Source of the DNA: Zobellella iuensis
GTDB taxonomy: Bacteria > Pseudomonadota > Gammaproteobacteria > Enterobacterales > Aeromonadaceae
Length of the DNA stretch: 64,000 bases
Assembly (NCBI RefSeq): GCF_016746085.1
Contig: NZ_JAERTZ010000018.1
Location: forward strand, 1-64,000
Reading direction: 5' to 3'
The notes under the pieces: generated by a model
What the model saw: only the letters and a program-made list of their open reading frames with translations
Told to the model about the DNA's origin: nothing
The model's database searches: none
In this document: positions 17,243 through 26,710 of the stretch, one piece after another
Position numbering within the stretch: the stretch's first letter is position 1
Layout of the letters: every line of letters begins with the position of its first letter
Program-made: the position numbers and the translations under genes

Positions 17243-20200
17243 ATGCTTTCACTGTCTACACAAGACGTAAAAATCGGTGCCGCCTTGGCCGACAAGGCTT
17301 CCGTGATCAATGCGCTGGCCCAGTGGCTGGAGCAGGACGGCAATGTGGCCGCCGGATACGAGGCCGGCATGCTGGCACGCGAAGCCCAAACCGCCACTTA
17401 CCTGGGGCAGGGCATCGCCATTCCCCATGGTACCCAGGATACCCGCCATCTGGTGAAAAAAACCGGTATCAAGGCCATTCATCTGCCCGCGGGCGTGGAG
17501 TGGGGTGACGGTGAAAAAGCCTACCTGGTGCTGGGCATCGCCGCCGGCTCCGACGAACACCTGGGGCTGCTCAAGCAACTGGCCCGGGCCCTGTCCCAGG
17601 ACGACCTGGCCGAGCGGGTCAAGGCCGCCAGCGAGCCGCAGGATATTCTGCAGTTATTGCAGGGCGATAGCGAGCCCGAATTGGCCCTGGGTGTGGAAAG
17701 CATCGCCGTCAAGGCCAAGGCCAGCTCCCTGGGCCAGCTGGCCGAACAGGCCGCGGTGCTGATGCAGGCCAACGCCAGCGAGCAGTCCGCCCTGATCAAG
17801 GGCGAGGCCAGCCACCTGGGGCAAGGCTGGTGGCTGAGCCAGACCCCGACCAGCGGCCCTTCCCGGGCGGCGCTGGTGACAGTGGACTCCTTCGAGCACC
17901 GGCAGCAGCCGGTTTCGGCCCTGCTGGCGCTGGCGGTGAAGGGCGCGGCCCACAAGGGCCTGCTGACCCAGTTGGCCGACTGGCTGGCCGCCGGTAAGGG
18001 CAATGAGCTGGCCGGCCAGGCTTCCGCCGAGGCCCTGCTGGCTGCCCTGAGCCAGGGGCCGGCTGCCGTGGCCGTCGGCGAGGTGACGGTGGAAGTGCGC
18101 AACCCCCATGGCCTGCACGCCCGCCCCGGCGCCATGCTGGTACAGGCCGCCAAGCAGTTCCAGGCCGATATCAAGGTGCGTAACCTGAACTGCGACGGCA
18201 AGGCGGTGTCCGCCAAGAGCCTGATGAAGATCATGACCCTGGGTGTCAAACTCGGCCATACCCTGGCCTTCACCGCCGACGGCGAAGATGCCGATGCCGC
18301 CCTCAAGGGCATGGTGGAGGCGGTGCGCGCCGGCCTGGGTGAGGAAGTGGTACCGGCACCGCTCGAGAGCGAGGCGCCAGCCCTGGCCGCCAACGAACGG
18401 CTGGTGGTGGTGCGCAACCCCCATGGCCTGCATGCCCGCCCCGGCGCCATGCTGGTGCAGGCCGCCAAGAAATTCGAGGCCGATATCCAGGTGCGCAACC
18501 TGGACGGCGACGGCCACAGCGTGTCCGCCAAGAGCCTGATGAAGGTCATCAGCCTGGGCGTCAAGGCCGGACACCAGCTGGTGTTCAAGGCCGAAGGCAG
18601 CGACGCCGAGGCCGCCCTGGCCGGCCTGGTGGAGGCGGTGAACAGCGGCCTGGGTGAAGAACTCGTCCCGCTCGCCGCCGCCCCGGTGGCCGAGGCCGAG
18701 CAGCCCGAGATCCATCAGGTGCACGACATCGCCCCCAATACCGAAGTACAGGGTGTGGCCGCCTCGCCGGGCACCGCCATCGGGCCGGTGTTCGTGGAAG
18801 CCCCCATCCAGTTCGACTATCCGGAAAAGGCCGCCGATGCCGCCGCCGAACAGGGCAAGCTGAGCGCCGCCATCAAGCAGGCCCACAGCGACCTGGCCGA
18901 CAGCGTGGTCAAGGCGACCCAGCCCCAGGCCCGCGAGATCATGGCCATGCACCAGGAGCTGCTGGACGATCCTTCCCTGGCCGAAGGCGCCGCCGAGCGC
19001 ATGAGCAAGGGGCTGTCCGCCGCCGCGGCCTGGTGGAGCGAGATCGACTCCGCCGCCACCCTGCAGGCCGCCAGCCCCGATGCCCTGCTCGCCGAGCGGG
19101 CCGCCGACATCCGCGATATCGGCCGCCGGGTGATGGCCATTTTGTGCAACACCAGCCTGCCGCAAAAACCGGATACCCCCTACATCTGGGTGGCGGAAGA
19201 CATAGGTCCTTCCGACGTGGTCAACATGGATCCGGCCAAGGTGCTGGGCATGGTTACCGCCGGCGGCGGCGCCTCTTCCCACAGCGCCATCCTGGCCCGC
19301 TCGCTGGGCATTCCGGCCCTGGTGGCCATGGGCGGCGCCGTCATGACCCTGAAGCAGGGCACCGAAGTAATACTGAACGGCGAGGCCGGCACCCTTTGGG
19401 TGGCGCCCGAGGCCGAGCAGCTGGCGCAGGCCAAGGTCCGCCAGCAGCAAGAGAAGGCGCTGGCGGAGAAAGCCTGGGCCAGCCGCGATCAGCATGCGAC
19501 CACCCGCGACGGCCATCGCATGGAAATCTGTGCCAACCTGGGTGAGACCGCCAAGGCGGTGGAGGCGGTGGAGGCCGGTGCCGAGGGCGTGGGCCTGCTG
19601 CGTACCGAGTTCGTGTTCATGGCCCAGAGCAGTGCCCCCGGCCTGGAGGCCCAGATTGCCGAGTACAAGAAGGCCATCGACGCCCTCGACGGCCGTCCCC
19701 TGGTGGCCCGGACCCTGGACGTGGGCGGTGACAAGCCGCTGCCTTACTGGCCGGTGCCTAAAGAGGAAAACCCCTTCCTCGGGGTGCGCGGTATCCGCCT
19801 GTGCATGCAGAAGCCCGAACTGCTGGAAACCCAGTTGCGCGCCCTGCTGACCGCCGCCGGCGACCAGCCGATCCGCATCATGTTCCCCATGGTGGCGGAC
19901 TGGTCCGAATGGCGCTGGGCCAAGGACATGTTCGACAAGGTCCAGGCCGAGGTGCAGGCCAAGGACGTGCAGGTGGGCATCATGGTGGAAGTGCCTTCCG
20001 CCGCCCTCAACGCCCAGGTGTTCGCCGAGGAGGCCGACTTCTTCAGCATCGGCACCAACGACCTGACCCAGTACACCCTGGCGGTGGACCGCGGCAACGG
20101 CGAGCTGGCCAGCCTGTCCGACGGCCTCAACCCGGCGGTGCTGCGCCTGATCAAGATGACCGTCGACGCCGCCCATGCCAAGGGCAAGTGGGTCGGGGTG

Positions 20201-20407
20201 TGCGGCGAGCTGGGCTCGGATCCCAAGGCGCTGCCGCTGCTGGTGGGCCTGGGGGTGGATGAGCTCTCGGTCAGCCTTAAACGGGTACCCATGGTCAAGG
20301 CCCAGGTCCGTGACTGGAGCCTGAGTGCCTGTCAACAACTGGCCGAACAGGCACTGCTGGCCTCCGATGCCAATGCGGTGCGCGCCCTGGTAGGAGAAGC
20401 CAAATGA
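17243..20407 (+). CDS. fruB: Fructose PTS multiphosphoryl protein: IIA-HPr-HPr-enzyme I
   Basis: Soluble phosphotransfer protein feeding FruA. The 1054 residues hold a fructose IIA domain (about 1-145; phospho-His62 in GIAIPHGTQD), a linker, a first HPr (about 281-370; His292 in NPHGLHARPGAM), a second HPr (about 386-475; His397 in the same motif), and a full enzyme I (about 495-1054; His680 in GGGASSHSAILARSLG). It can thus carry phosphate from PEP to IIA within one chain. The two HPr units are 105 codons apart with almost identical DNA around the active site, indicating tandem duplication. ATG 17243 is the natural start. fruK overlaps its stop by 4 bp. Confidence 0.95.
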   Translation: MLSLSTQDVKIGAALADKASVINALAQWLEQDGNVAAGYEAGMLAREAQTATYLGQGIAIPHGTQDTRHLVKKTGIKAIHLPAGVEWGDGEKAYLVLGIAAGSDEHLGLLKQLARALSQDDLAERVKAASEPQDILQLLQGDSEPELALGVESIAVKAKASSLGQLAEQAAVLMQANASEQSALIKGEASHLGQGWWLSQTPTSGPSRAALVTVDSFEHRQQPVSALLALAVKGAAHKGLLTQLADWLAAGKGNELAGQASAEALLAALSQGPAAVAVGEVTVEVRNPHGLHARPGAMLVQAAKQFQADIKVRNLNCDGKAVSAKSLMKIMTLGVKLGHTLAFTADGEDADAALKGMVEAVRAGLGEEVVPAPLESEAPALAANERLVVVRNPHGLHARPGAMLVQAAKKFEADIQVRNLDGDGHSVSAKSLMKVISLGVKAGHQLVFKAEGSDAEAALAGLVEAVNSGLGEELVPLAAAPVAEAEQPEIHQVHDIAPNTEVQGVAASPGTAIGPVFVEAPIQFDYPEKAADAAAEQGKLSAAIKQAHSDLADSVVKATQPQAREIMAMHQELLDDPSLAEGAAERMSKGLSAAAAWWSEIDSAATLQAASPDALLAERAADIRDIGRRVMAILCNTSLPQKPDTPYIWVAEDIGPSDVVNMDPAKVLGMVTAGGGASSHSAILARSLGIPALVAMGGAVMTLKQGTEVILNGEAGTLWVAPEAEQLAQAKVRQQQEKALAEKAWASRDQHATTRDGHRMEICANLGETAKAVEAVEAGAEGVGLLRTEFVFMAQSSAPGLEAQIAEYKKAIDALDGRPLVARTLDVGGDKPLPYWPVPKEENPFLGVRGIRLCMQKPELLETQLRALLTAAGDQPIRIMFPMVADWSEWRWAKDMFDKVQAEVQAKDVQVGIMVEVPSAALNAQVFAEEADFFSIGTNDLTQYTLAVDRGNGELASLSDGLNPAVLRLIKMTVDAAHAKGKWVGVCGELGSDPKALPLLVGLGVDELSVSLKRVPMVKAQVRDWSLSACQQLAEQALLASDANAVRALVGEAK

Positions 20408-21348
20408 GTATACTGACCCTGACCCTGAATCCGGCCCTGGACCTGACGGTCTCCCTGGATTCCCTCAAGCCCGGCGAGGTGAACCTCGCCAAATCCGGCC
20501 ACCTGGGCGCGGCCGGCAAGGGCATCAACGTGGCACGGGTGCTGGCCGATCTGGGCCATACCCCCCGGGCCTGCGGCTTTCTCGGCCTGAACAACGATTC
20601 TTCGTTCCGGGCCCTGTTCAGCCAGCACGGCATCGAAGATGACTTCGTGCGCCTGGCAGGCGATACCCGGGTCAACGTCAAAGTCAGTGAGGGGGACGGC
20701 CGGGTCACAGACATCAACCTGCCCGGCCTCAAGGTGACCGACGTGGACTGGAACCGGCTGCTGGCGCGGCTGGAATCCCTGGCCAACAACTTCGACACCC
20801 TGGTGGTGGCGGGCAGCCTGCCGCCCGGGGTCCATCCCCAGCAGCTCGAAGGCATGATCGAGATGTGGCGCGAGCGGGGCAAGGCGGTGTTGCTGGATGC
20901 CAGCGGCGAGGCGCTGCGGGCCGGCATCAAGGGCCTGCCGGCGCTGATCAAGCCCAACATCGACGAGCTGGCCGGCCTGGTCGGCCGCCCCATCCAGGAT
21001 GACGCGGACCTGGCCGCCTGTGCCCGCGAACTGCAGGCCCAGGGCATCGAGCACGTAGTGGTGTCGGCCGGCGCCGATGGTGTGCACTGGTTCAGCCCCA
21101 GGGGCTACTGGCGGGCCCAGGTGCCCCAGGTCAAGGTGGTCAGCACCGTCGGGGCAGGGGACAGCCTGGTGGCCGGCCTGTGTGCCGGCTTTGTGGAAGG
21201 ACTGGAAGAAGCAGAGACCCTGCGCCGGGCCGTGGCACTGTCGTTGATGGCGGTGACCCAGATCGGGGTGGGAATTCGTAATCAAAAGGAAGTCAGTGAC
21301 TATCAGAACGCGATCCTGATCACTCAGGTCGAGGCCAAGGAGATATAA
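20404..21348 (+). CDS. fruK: 1-phosphofructokinase
   Basis: PfkB-family kinase making fructose 1,6-bisphosphate from the fructose 1-phosphate delivered by FruAB. The 314 residues show the substrate region GHLGAAGKGINVARVLADLG and the C-terminal VSTVGAGDSLVAG motif with the catalytic Asp. ATGA overlap with fruB implies translational coupling; fruA starts 3 bp after the stop. Confidence 0.96.
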   Translation: MSILTLTLNPALDLTVSLDSLKPGEVNLAKSGHLGAAGKGINVARVLADLGHTPRACGFLGLNNDSSFRALFSQHGIEDDFVRLAGDTRVNVKVSEGDGRVTDINLPGLKVTDVDWNRLLARLESLANNFDTLVVAGSLPPGVHPQQLEGMIEMWRERGKAVLLDASGEALRAGIKGLPALIKPNIDELAGLVGRPIQDDADLAACARELQAQGIEHVVVSAGADGVHWFSPRGYWRAQVPQVKVVSTVGAGDSLVAGLCAGFVEGLEEAETLRRAVALSLMAVTQIGVGIRNQKEVSDYQNAILITQVEAKEI

Positions 21349-21351
21349 ATA

Positions 21352-23094
21352 ATGAAGACATTGATCGTTACCGCCTGCCCCAGTGGCATGGCGAGCAGCT
21401 ACATGGCCGCCCGCCTGTTGCGCCAGGCGGCGGAGGAGCTGGGTTGGCAGGCCACGGTGGAGTGCCACAGCCAGCTCGAGCCGGTGATCCCTTTCACCCA
21501 GGCCCAGCTGGACGAAGCCGAGCTGGTGGTGGTGGCCGCCGGCACCGAGCTGGACTTGTCCCGCTTTGCCGGCAAGCCGCTGTACAAGAGTGATATCCAG
21601 CAGGCCCTCAACAATCCCAAGGCCTGGCTGCAGCAGGCCGCCGGCCAGGCGGTCAAGCAACAGGGGAGCGCGCCAGCCGCCGCTGCCGGCGTCCGGCTGG
21701 TGGCCATTACCGCCTGCCCGACCGGGGTAGCCCACACTTTCATGTCCGCCGAGGCTTTGAATGAGACCGCCAAGGCCATGGGCCACCAGATCAAGGTGGA
21801 AACCCAGGGCTCGGTGGGCGCCCAGAACGCCCTCACCGCCGAGGACATCGCCGCCGCCGACTGCGTCATCGTGGCCGCCGACATCGAGGTCAACCTGAGC
21901 CGCTTCGACGGCAAGCGGGTCTACCGCACCAGCACCGGCCAGGCGCTGAAAAAGCCGAAGATCACCATCGAGACCGCCCTGGCCGAGGCCAAGATGTACC
22001 AGCATCAGGGGCAGAGCAGCGCCGCCCAGGACGGCCAGGACGACAAGAAACAGGCCGGGCCCTACCAGCACCTGCTGACCGGGGTGTCCTTTATGCTGCC
22101 CATGGTGGTGGCGGGCGGCCTTATCATCGCCTTGTCGTTCGTGTTCGGCATCGAGGCCTTCAAAGAAGAAGGCAGCCTGGCCGCCGCCCTGATGCAGATC
22201 GGCGGTGCCTCGGCCTTCGCCCTGATGATTCCGGTGCTGTCCGGCTATATCGCCTACTCCATCGCCGATCGTCCCGGCATCGCGCCCGGCATGATCGGCG
22301 GCATGCTGGCCAGCTCCCTGGGAGCCGGTTTCCTCGGCGGTATCATCAGCGGCTTCCTGGCCGGCTACGCGGCGCGTTACCTGGCGCGTAACATCCCCAT
22401 GCCGAAAAGCCTGGAGTCGCTCAAGCCGATCCTGATCATCCCGCTGTTTGCCAGCCTCTTTACCGGCCTGGTGATGATCTACATCGTCGGCGGTCCGGTT
22501 GCGGGCATCATGAACACCATGACCGACTTCCTCAACAACATGGGCTCGGCCAACGCGGTGCTGCTCGGCATCATTATCGGGGCCATGATGTGCTTCGACA
22601 TGGGCGGTCCGGTCAACAAGGCGGCCTACGCCTTCTCGGTCGGCCTGCTGGCGTCCGAGACCTACGGCCCCATGGCGGCGGCCATGGCGGCGGGCATGGT
22701 ACCGGCGCTCGGCATGGGCATCGCCACCTTCCTGGCCCGGCGCAAGTTCAATACCAACGAGCAGGAAGCGGGCAAGGCCTCCTTCGTACTGGGGCTGTGC
22801 TTTATCTCCGAAGGGGCCATTCCCTTCGCCGCCCGGGATCCGCTGCGGGTGATCCCGAGCTGCATGATCGGCGGAGCCCTGGCCGGCGCCCTGTCCATGC
22901 TGTTCGGCGCCAAGCTGCTGGCACCCCACGGCGGTATCTTCGTGCTGTTCATCCCCAATGCCATCCAGCAGCTGCTGTGGTACGTGCTGGCCATCGCCGT
23001 CGGTTCCCTCGTTACCGGCGTGCTCTACTCGGTATTGAAGCGCAGCGACGCGGAAATGCTGGCCGCCGGTCAGCAGGCCGCCGCCAAGGCTTAA
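21352..23094 (+). CDS. fruA: PTS fructose transporter IIB'BC
   Basis: Inner-membrane permease that phosphorylates fructose during uptake. The 580 residues have a degenerate N-terminal IIB' (about 1-105, TACPSGMASSYMAARLL), a catalytic IIB (about 115-215, ITACPTGVAHTFMSAEAL with the phospho-Cys), and a IIC domain with eight or more membrane segments (about 235-565; GAMMCFDMGGPVNKAAYAF). Last gene of fruBKA, followed by a terminator at 23114. Confidence 0.96.
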   Translation: MKTLIVTACPSGMASSYMAARLLRQAAEELGWQATVECHSQLEPVIPFTQAQLDEAELVVVAAGTELDLSRFAGKPLYKSDIQQALNNPKAWLQQAAGQAVKQQGSAPAAAAGVRLVAITACPTGVAHTFMSAEALNETAKAMGHQIKVETQGSVGAQNALTAEDIAAADCVIVAADIEVNLSRFDGKRVYRTSTGQALKKPKITIETALAEAKMYQHQGQSSAAQDGQDDKKQAGPYQHLLTGVSFMLPMVVAGGLIIALSFVFGIEAFKEEGSLAAALMQIGGASAFALMIPVLSGYIAYSIADRPGIAPGMIGGMLASSLGAGFLGGIISGFLAGYAARYLARNIPMPKSLESLKPILIIPLFASLFTGLVMIYIVGGPVAGIMNTMTDFLNNMGSANAVLLGIIIGAMMCFDMGGPVNKAAYAFSVGLLASETYGPMAAAMAAGMVPALGMGIATFLARRKFNTNEQEAGKASFVLGLCFISEGAIPFAARDPLRVIPSCMIGGALAGALSMLFGAKLLAPHGGIFVLFIPNAIQQLLWYVLAIAVGSLVTGVLYSVLKRSDAEMLAAGQQAAAKA

Positions 23095-23113
23095 ACTGCG
23101 AGTCGTGGATAAT

Positions 23114-23143
23114 AAAGCCCCGGGCAGGTCCCGGGGTTTTTTT
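23114..23143 (+). terminator. fruBKA terminator
   Basis: CCCCGGG-CAGGT-CCCGGGG hairpin followed by seven T, 19 bp after the fruA stop. Confidence 0.88.
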
Positions 23144-23174
23144 GATCGCGAGGACAGCCGGGGAGAGCGGCTAT

Positions 23175-23455
23175 TCTTTCAGCATATGGCCGAGCTTGCC
23201 GGCCTTGGTGTCCAGATAATGCTCGTTGAAGGGGTTGCGGCCGGCACCCGCTCTACCACCTCGATGCCGAAATTTTCCATCGCCTTGACCTTGCGCGGGT
23301 TGTTGGTCATCAGCCTGAGCTGTTTGACACCCAGGCTGCGCAGCATATCGGCACAGATGGTGTAGTCGCGCATGTCGGCGTCAAACCCGAGTTCGACGTT
23401 GGCTTCCACCGTGTCCTTGCCCTGATCCTGCAGGTGGTAGGCGTGGATCTTGTTG
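23175..23455 (-). pseudogene. Broken partial copy of ribA (GTP cyclohydrolase II)
   Basis: A 281-bp copy of the 3' half of ribA, matching 39513-39803 almost base for base in the same orientation. I count a 10-bp deletion (TTCCTGCAAC missing after 23239) and only about two substitutions. The deletion shifts the frame, the N-terminal catalytic zinc-site half is absent, and the matching sequence stops abruptly at both ends. It cannot encode a working enzyme. With intact ribA it brackets the hydrogenase block. Confidence 0.92.
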
Positions 23456-23460
23456 TCGAC

Positions 23461-23756
23461 CTTAATGAAGTGATCATGACCGCGACCCTGGCCTCCGTCG
23501 GCACCGCCGGGGTGCCCGGCGTGGGCCTGGTGATGCTGGCCATGGTGCTGAACCAGGTTGGTCTGCCGGTGGAAGGATTGCGTTGATCATCGGTGTGGAT
23601 CGCCTGCTCGACATGATCCGCACCGCCGTCAACATTACCGGTGACGCCGTGCTCAGCTGCATTGTGGGCAAGAGCGAGGGGGCCATGAACCTGGTGCGTT
23701 TTCACGATCCCCACGCCGGCGAAAAGGAAGAAGACGTGCACTTTGGCAAGGAATGA
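23461..23756 (+). pseudogene. Remnant of a dicarboxylate/amino-acid:cation symporter
   Basis: Only the C-terminal part of a DAACS-family symporter remains. Frame one (from 23467) reads [20 protein letters not shown] and then stops at 23584. A shift of one base at about 23583 restores [20 protein letters not shown] to the stop at 23754. Both pieces match the family's last conserved region. The upstream two-thirds are missing at the junction with the ribA fragment. Its terminator survives. Confidence 0.8.
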
Positions 23757-23772
23757 CGAATGCACCTTCTTC

Positions 23773-23806
23773 ACTAAAAACGGGCGTTGCGGCGCCCGTT
23801 TTTAGT
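23773..23806 (+). terminator. Terminator of the symporter remnant
   Basis: ACTAAAAACGGGCG-TTGCGG-CGCCCGTTTTTAGT, an extended perfect hairpin with T-run, 17 bp after the remnant's stop. It would insulate the hydrogenase operon from upstream transcription. Confidence 0.85.
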
Positions 23807-23850
23807 GGGTGAGCCATAGTTGAAAGACCAGGCATCGAAGAAGGACGGCA

Positions 23851-26661
23851 ATGAAGGCGACGGCCGGGGTACGGATTGTGTTTCTGGGGAATCCTCTGCG
23901 GGGCGACGATGCCGCCGGTTTGCGCGCGCTGGCACTGTGCCGGCGCTTTTCCTGGCCCGACGGGGTCGAGCTGGTGGACGGGGGCACGGGGGGAGTGAGT
24001 CTGCTGCCGCTGTTTCGCCACTGCCGGCGCGTGATACTGGTGGACACTTTTTTGGCCGCCGGACGTGCGGGCGGAATTTGCTTGTTGCGCAATGTGACGG
24101 CGGACGCGCTGGCGGGCAGTGATGGGCCTGAACATGGCGGCGGCATCAAGGGGCTGCTGGCGCTGGTGCCGCAACTGGTATCACCGGCCCCGGTTGTCGA
24201 TCTGATGGTGATTGGCGGGCACTGTTTTACGCCCTGTACCCTCGAGCTCAGCCATGAGCTGGCTTGTGCCCTGCCGGCATTGTGCCGGCGCCTGCATGGC
24301 TATGTAACGGAAGAGCTGATGCCGCCCGGCCTGGTGAGCGAAGCGCTGGCGGGTTATCGCCTGCACATTACCGGGTGTGTGCAGGGGGTGGGCTTTCGCC
24401 CCTTTGTTTACCGTCTGGCCACCGGGCTCGGTCTAGTGGGGGATGTCGGCAATATCGGCGCCGGAGTACAAATCCGGCTGGCCGCCGATGAGCCCAGGGT
24501 AGCGGCGTTTTGCCGGCGGTTGCGGGCCGAGTGCCCGCCTCATGCCCGCATTGAGCGTATCGATACCGAGCCCTTTGACTGGGTGTCCGTGCCCCGTGAG
24601 TTTGGGGTGGTGAACAGCCAGACAAAGGGACAGGGCGCCCGGATCCCGCCGGATCTGGCGCCTTGTCCGGTGTGTCTGGCGGAGCTGAACGACGCCACTG
24701 ACCGGCGCCATGGTTACCCCTTTATCAACTGCACGAATTGTGGCCCCCGCTATTCCATTGTGCGGGTCCTGCCCTGGGACAGGGCCCATACCGCCATGGC
24801 GGATTTTGCCCTGTGCACTGCCTGTGATGAAGAGTATGGCGATCCCGGCAACCGGCGCTTTCATGCCGAGCCCGTGGCCTGTGCCGTTTGCGGTCCGCAT
24901 TTGTGGCTGCAAGGTGCCGAAGGGCAGCATATCCGGGGGGCCGCGGCGAGCCTGCTGGCGCAATGTGCCACCTGGCTGAAGCAAGGTCGAGTGCTGGCGC
25001 TTAAGGGCATTGGCGGGTTTCAGCTGGCCTGCGATGCCGGCTCGGCAACGGCCATTGGGTTATTGCGCGAGCGCAAGCACAGACCCGCCAAGCCCTTTGC
25101 GGTCATGATGCGGGATCTGGCGCAAGTGGACGCCTGGTTTGAACTGAATGACGCTGAGCAGGCGCAACTGAGCAGCCCGGCGGCGCCCATTGTGCTGTTG
25201 CCCAGGGCGCGGCTGCGACAGCGGCTGGCGGGCATGGCGGCCGAAGCGCTGGCGCCGGGGCTGGCGCACCTCGGTGTGATGGTGGCGAGCTCGCCGCTGC
25301 ACTGGCTGTTGCTGAACGAGCTGGACGGTCCGCTGGTGATGACCTCGGGCAATGCCGGGGGCGAGCCCATCTGTACCGGTAACCGGCAGGCCCTGTCGGC
25401 GCTGGCCCCACTGGCCGATGCTTTTCTGCTGCATAACCGACCCATAGTGAACCGCTGCGATGATTCGGTGCTGGCCGTGGTGGCTGGCCGGCCCAGGCTG
25501 ATTCGCCGGGCCCGGGGTTTTGTCCCGGATCCCATCCCCCTGCCTGCCGGGCTGAACGGCACCGTGCTGGCGCTGGGCGCGGATTTGAAAAACAGTTGCT
25601 GCCTGGCAGGTTCAGGCCGGGCGGTGCTGTCTTCACACATGGGCGATCTGGCCAGTCCGGCCTGTCTGGATGCGTTAGGACAGGAGGTGGAGCGTCTGCC
25701 GGCGCTGCTGGGCCTCAAGCCCCGGGCCATTGCCGTCGATTTGCATGCCGACTATGCCGCCACCCGGCTGGGCGGGCGCTTGGCAAGGGAGCGCGGACTG
25801 CCGTTGTACCGGGTGCAGCATCATCATGCCCATCTGGTGTCCTGCCTGGTGGAAAACAGCCATGGGCCAAATGAGCCGGTGCTGGGCGTGGTGCTCGACG
25901 GCCTGGGCCTTGGCGATGACGGCAGCCTGTGGGGCGGGGAGTTCATGCTGGCCGATTATGCCGCTTACCACCGGCTGGGGCGGCTGCGGCCTTTCCCTTT
26001 ACTGGGGGGCGATCAGGCCAGCCGCCAGCCCTGGCGCAACCTGCTGGCCCAGCGGGTATCGTTTTCTTTATGGCCGGAGCTGCAATCCCGCTGTCCGTTA
26101 CTGTTCAGGGATGAGGCCGAGACGTTGCTGGCCATGGCGCCGCGCTTTCCGCTGACCTCATCGGCGGGGCGGTTGTTCGATGCGGTGGCGGCACTGCTGG
26201 GCGTGGCGCCTGCCGAGCAGAGTTTTGAAGGGGAAGCGGCCATGAAGCTTGAAAACCTGGCCGGCAGGGCGCAGGCCCGCGCCTGTTATGACTTTCGGGT
26301 AAGCCGCGAAGGCGGACTCTGGCAACTGGATCCGGCCCCGATGTGGCCCCTGATGATCAATGCCCTGCTGGCGGGAGCAAGCGAAGCGGTGCTGGCGGCC
26401 AATTTTCACCTAAGTTTAGTGAGTGGGCTGTGCCGAATGGTGCAGCAGTTGCAACGCCAAGCGCGCTTTGACGTCGTGGCCCTGAGCGGTGGTGTGATGC
26501 AAAACCGCCTGCTGCTGGCGGCCCTGATTGAGGCGCTGGAAGCCATGGGGCTGACGGTGCTGACCCAAAGCCAGGCGCCATGCAACGACGGGGGCATTGC
26601 CCTGGGTCAGGCCGCCATCGCCCTTGCCCGGGGCAGGCGCAGGGGGAAGGCGCCGCGTTAG
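23851..26661 (+). CDS. hypF: Hydrogenase maturation protease fused to HypF carbamoyltransferase
   Basis: HypF makes the thiocarbamate precursor of the cyanide ligands of the NiFe(CN)2CO site. In this 936-residue protein, residues 1-155 look like a HycI/HyaD-type endopeptidase: GNPLRGDDAAGL (13-24), VDTF with Asp65 and EHGG with His95 as likely metal ligands. From about 168 follows complete HypF: acylphosphatase (LHITGCVQGVGFRPFVYRLA), two zinc fingers (C272/C275...C294/C297 and C322/C325...C344/C347), a YrdC-like domain, and a Kae1-like domain (VQHHHAHLVSC). First gene of the operon; hypC begins 49 bp later. The fused protease would process HydA. Confidence 0.88.
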   Translation: MKATAGVRIVFLGNPLRGDDAAGLRALALCRRFSWPDGVELVDGGTGGVSLLPLFRHCRRVILVDTFLAAGRAGGICLLRNVTADALAGSDGPEHGGGIKGLLALVPQLVSPAPVVDLMVIGGHCFTPCTLELSHELACALPALCRRLHGYVTEELMPPGLVSEALAGYRLHITGCVQGVGFRPFVYRLATGLGLVGDVGNIGAGVQIRLAADEPRVAAFCRRLRAECPPHARIERIDTEPFDWVSVPREFGVVNSQTKGQGARIPPDLAPCPVCLAELNDATDRRHGYPFINCTNCGPRYSIVRVLPWDRAHTAMADFALCTACDEEYGDPGNRRFHAEPVACAVCGPHLWLQGAEGQHIRGAAASLLAQCATWLKQGRVLALKGIGGFQLACDAGSATAIGLLRERKHRPAKPFAVMMRDLAQVDAWFELNDAEQAQLSSPAAPIVLLPRARLRQRLAGMAAEALAPGLAHLGVMVASSPLHWLLLNELDGPLVMTSGNAGGEPICTGNRQALSALAPLADAFLLHNRPIVNRCDDSVLAVVAGRPRLIRRARGFVPDPIPLPAGLNGTVLALGADLKNSCCLAGSGRAVLSSHMGDLASPACLDALGQEVERLPALLGLKPRAIAVDLHADYAATRLGGRLARERGLPLYRVQHHHAHLVSCLVENSHGPNEPVLGVVLDGLGLGDDGSLWGGEFMLADYAAYHRLGRLRPFPLLGGDQASRQPWRNLLAQRVSFSLWPELQSRCPLLFRDEAETLLAMAPRFPLTSSAGRLFDAVAALLGVAPAEQSFEGEAAMKLENLAGRAQARACYDFRVSREGGLWQLDPAPMWPLMINALLAGASEAVLAANFHLSLVSGLCRMVQQLQRQARFDVVALSGGVMQNRLLLAALIEALEAMGLTVLTQSQAPCNDGGIALGQAAIALARGRRRGKAPR

Positions 26662-26710
26662 CCGGCGCGAGCAGGTTGTTTCGACCTGCGCCGAGGGGAA
26701 GGGGGTGTTT

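Noticed and set aside
17654-20338. Open frame of 894 codons opposite fruB
   Set aside because: Mirror of the fruB coding frame; low-complexity, His/Gly/Gln-rich composition and no family match.
23179-23409. A working second GTP cyclohydrolase II
   Set aside because: The copy lacks the N-terminal half and is frameshifted by a 10-bp deletion.
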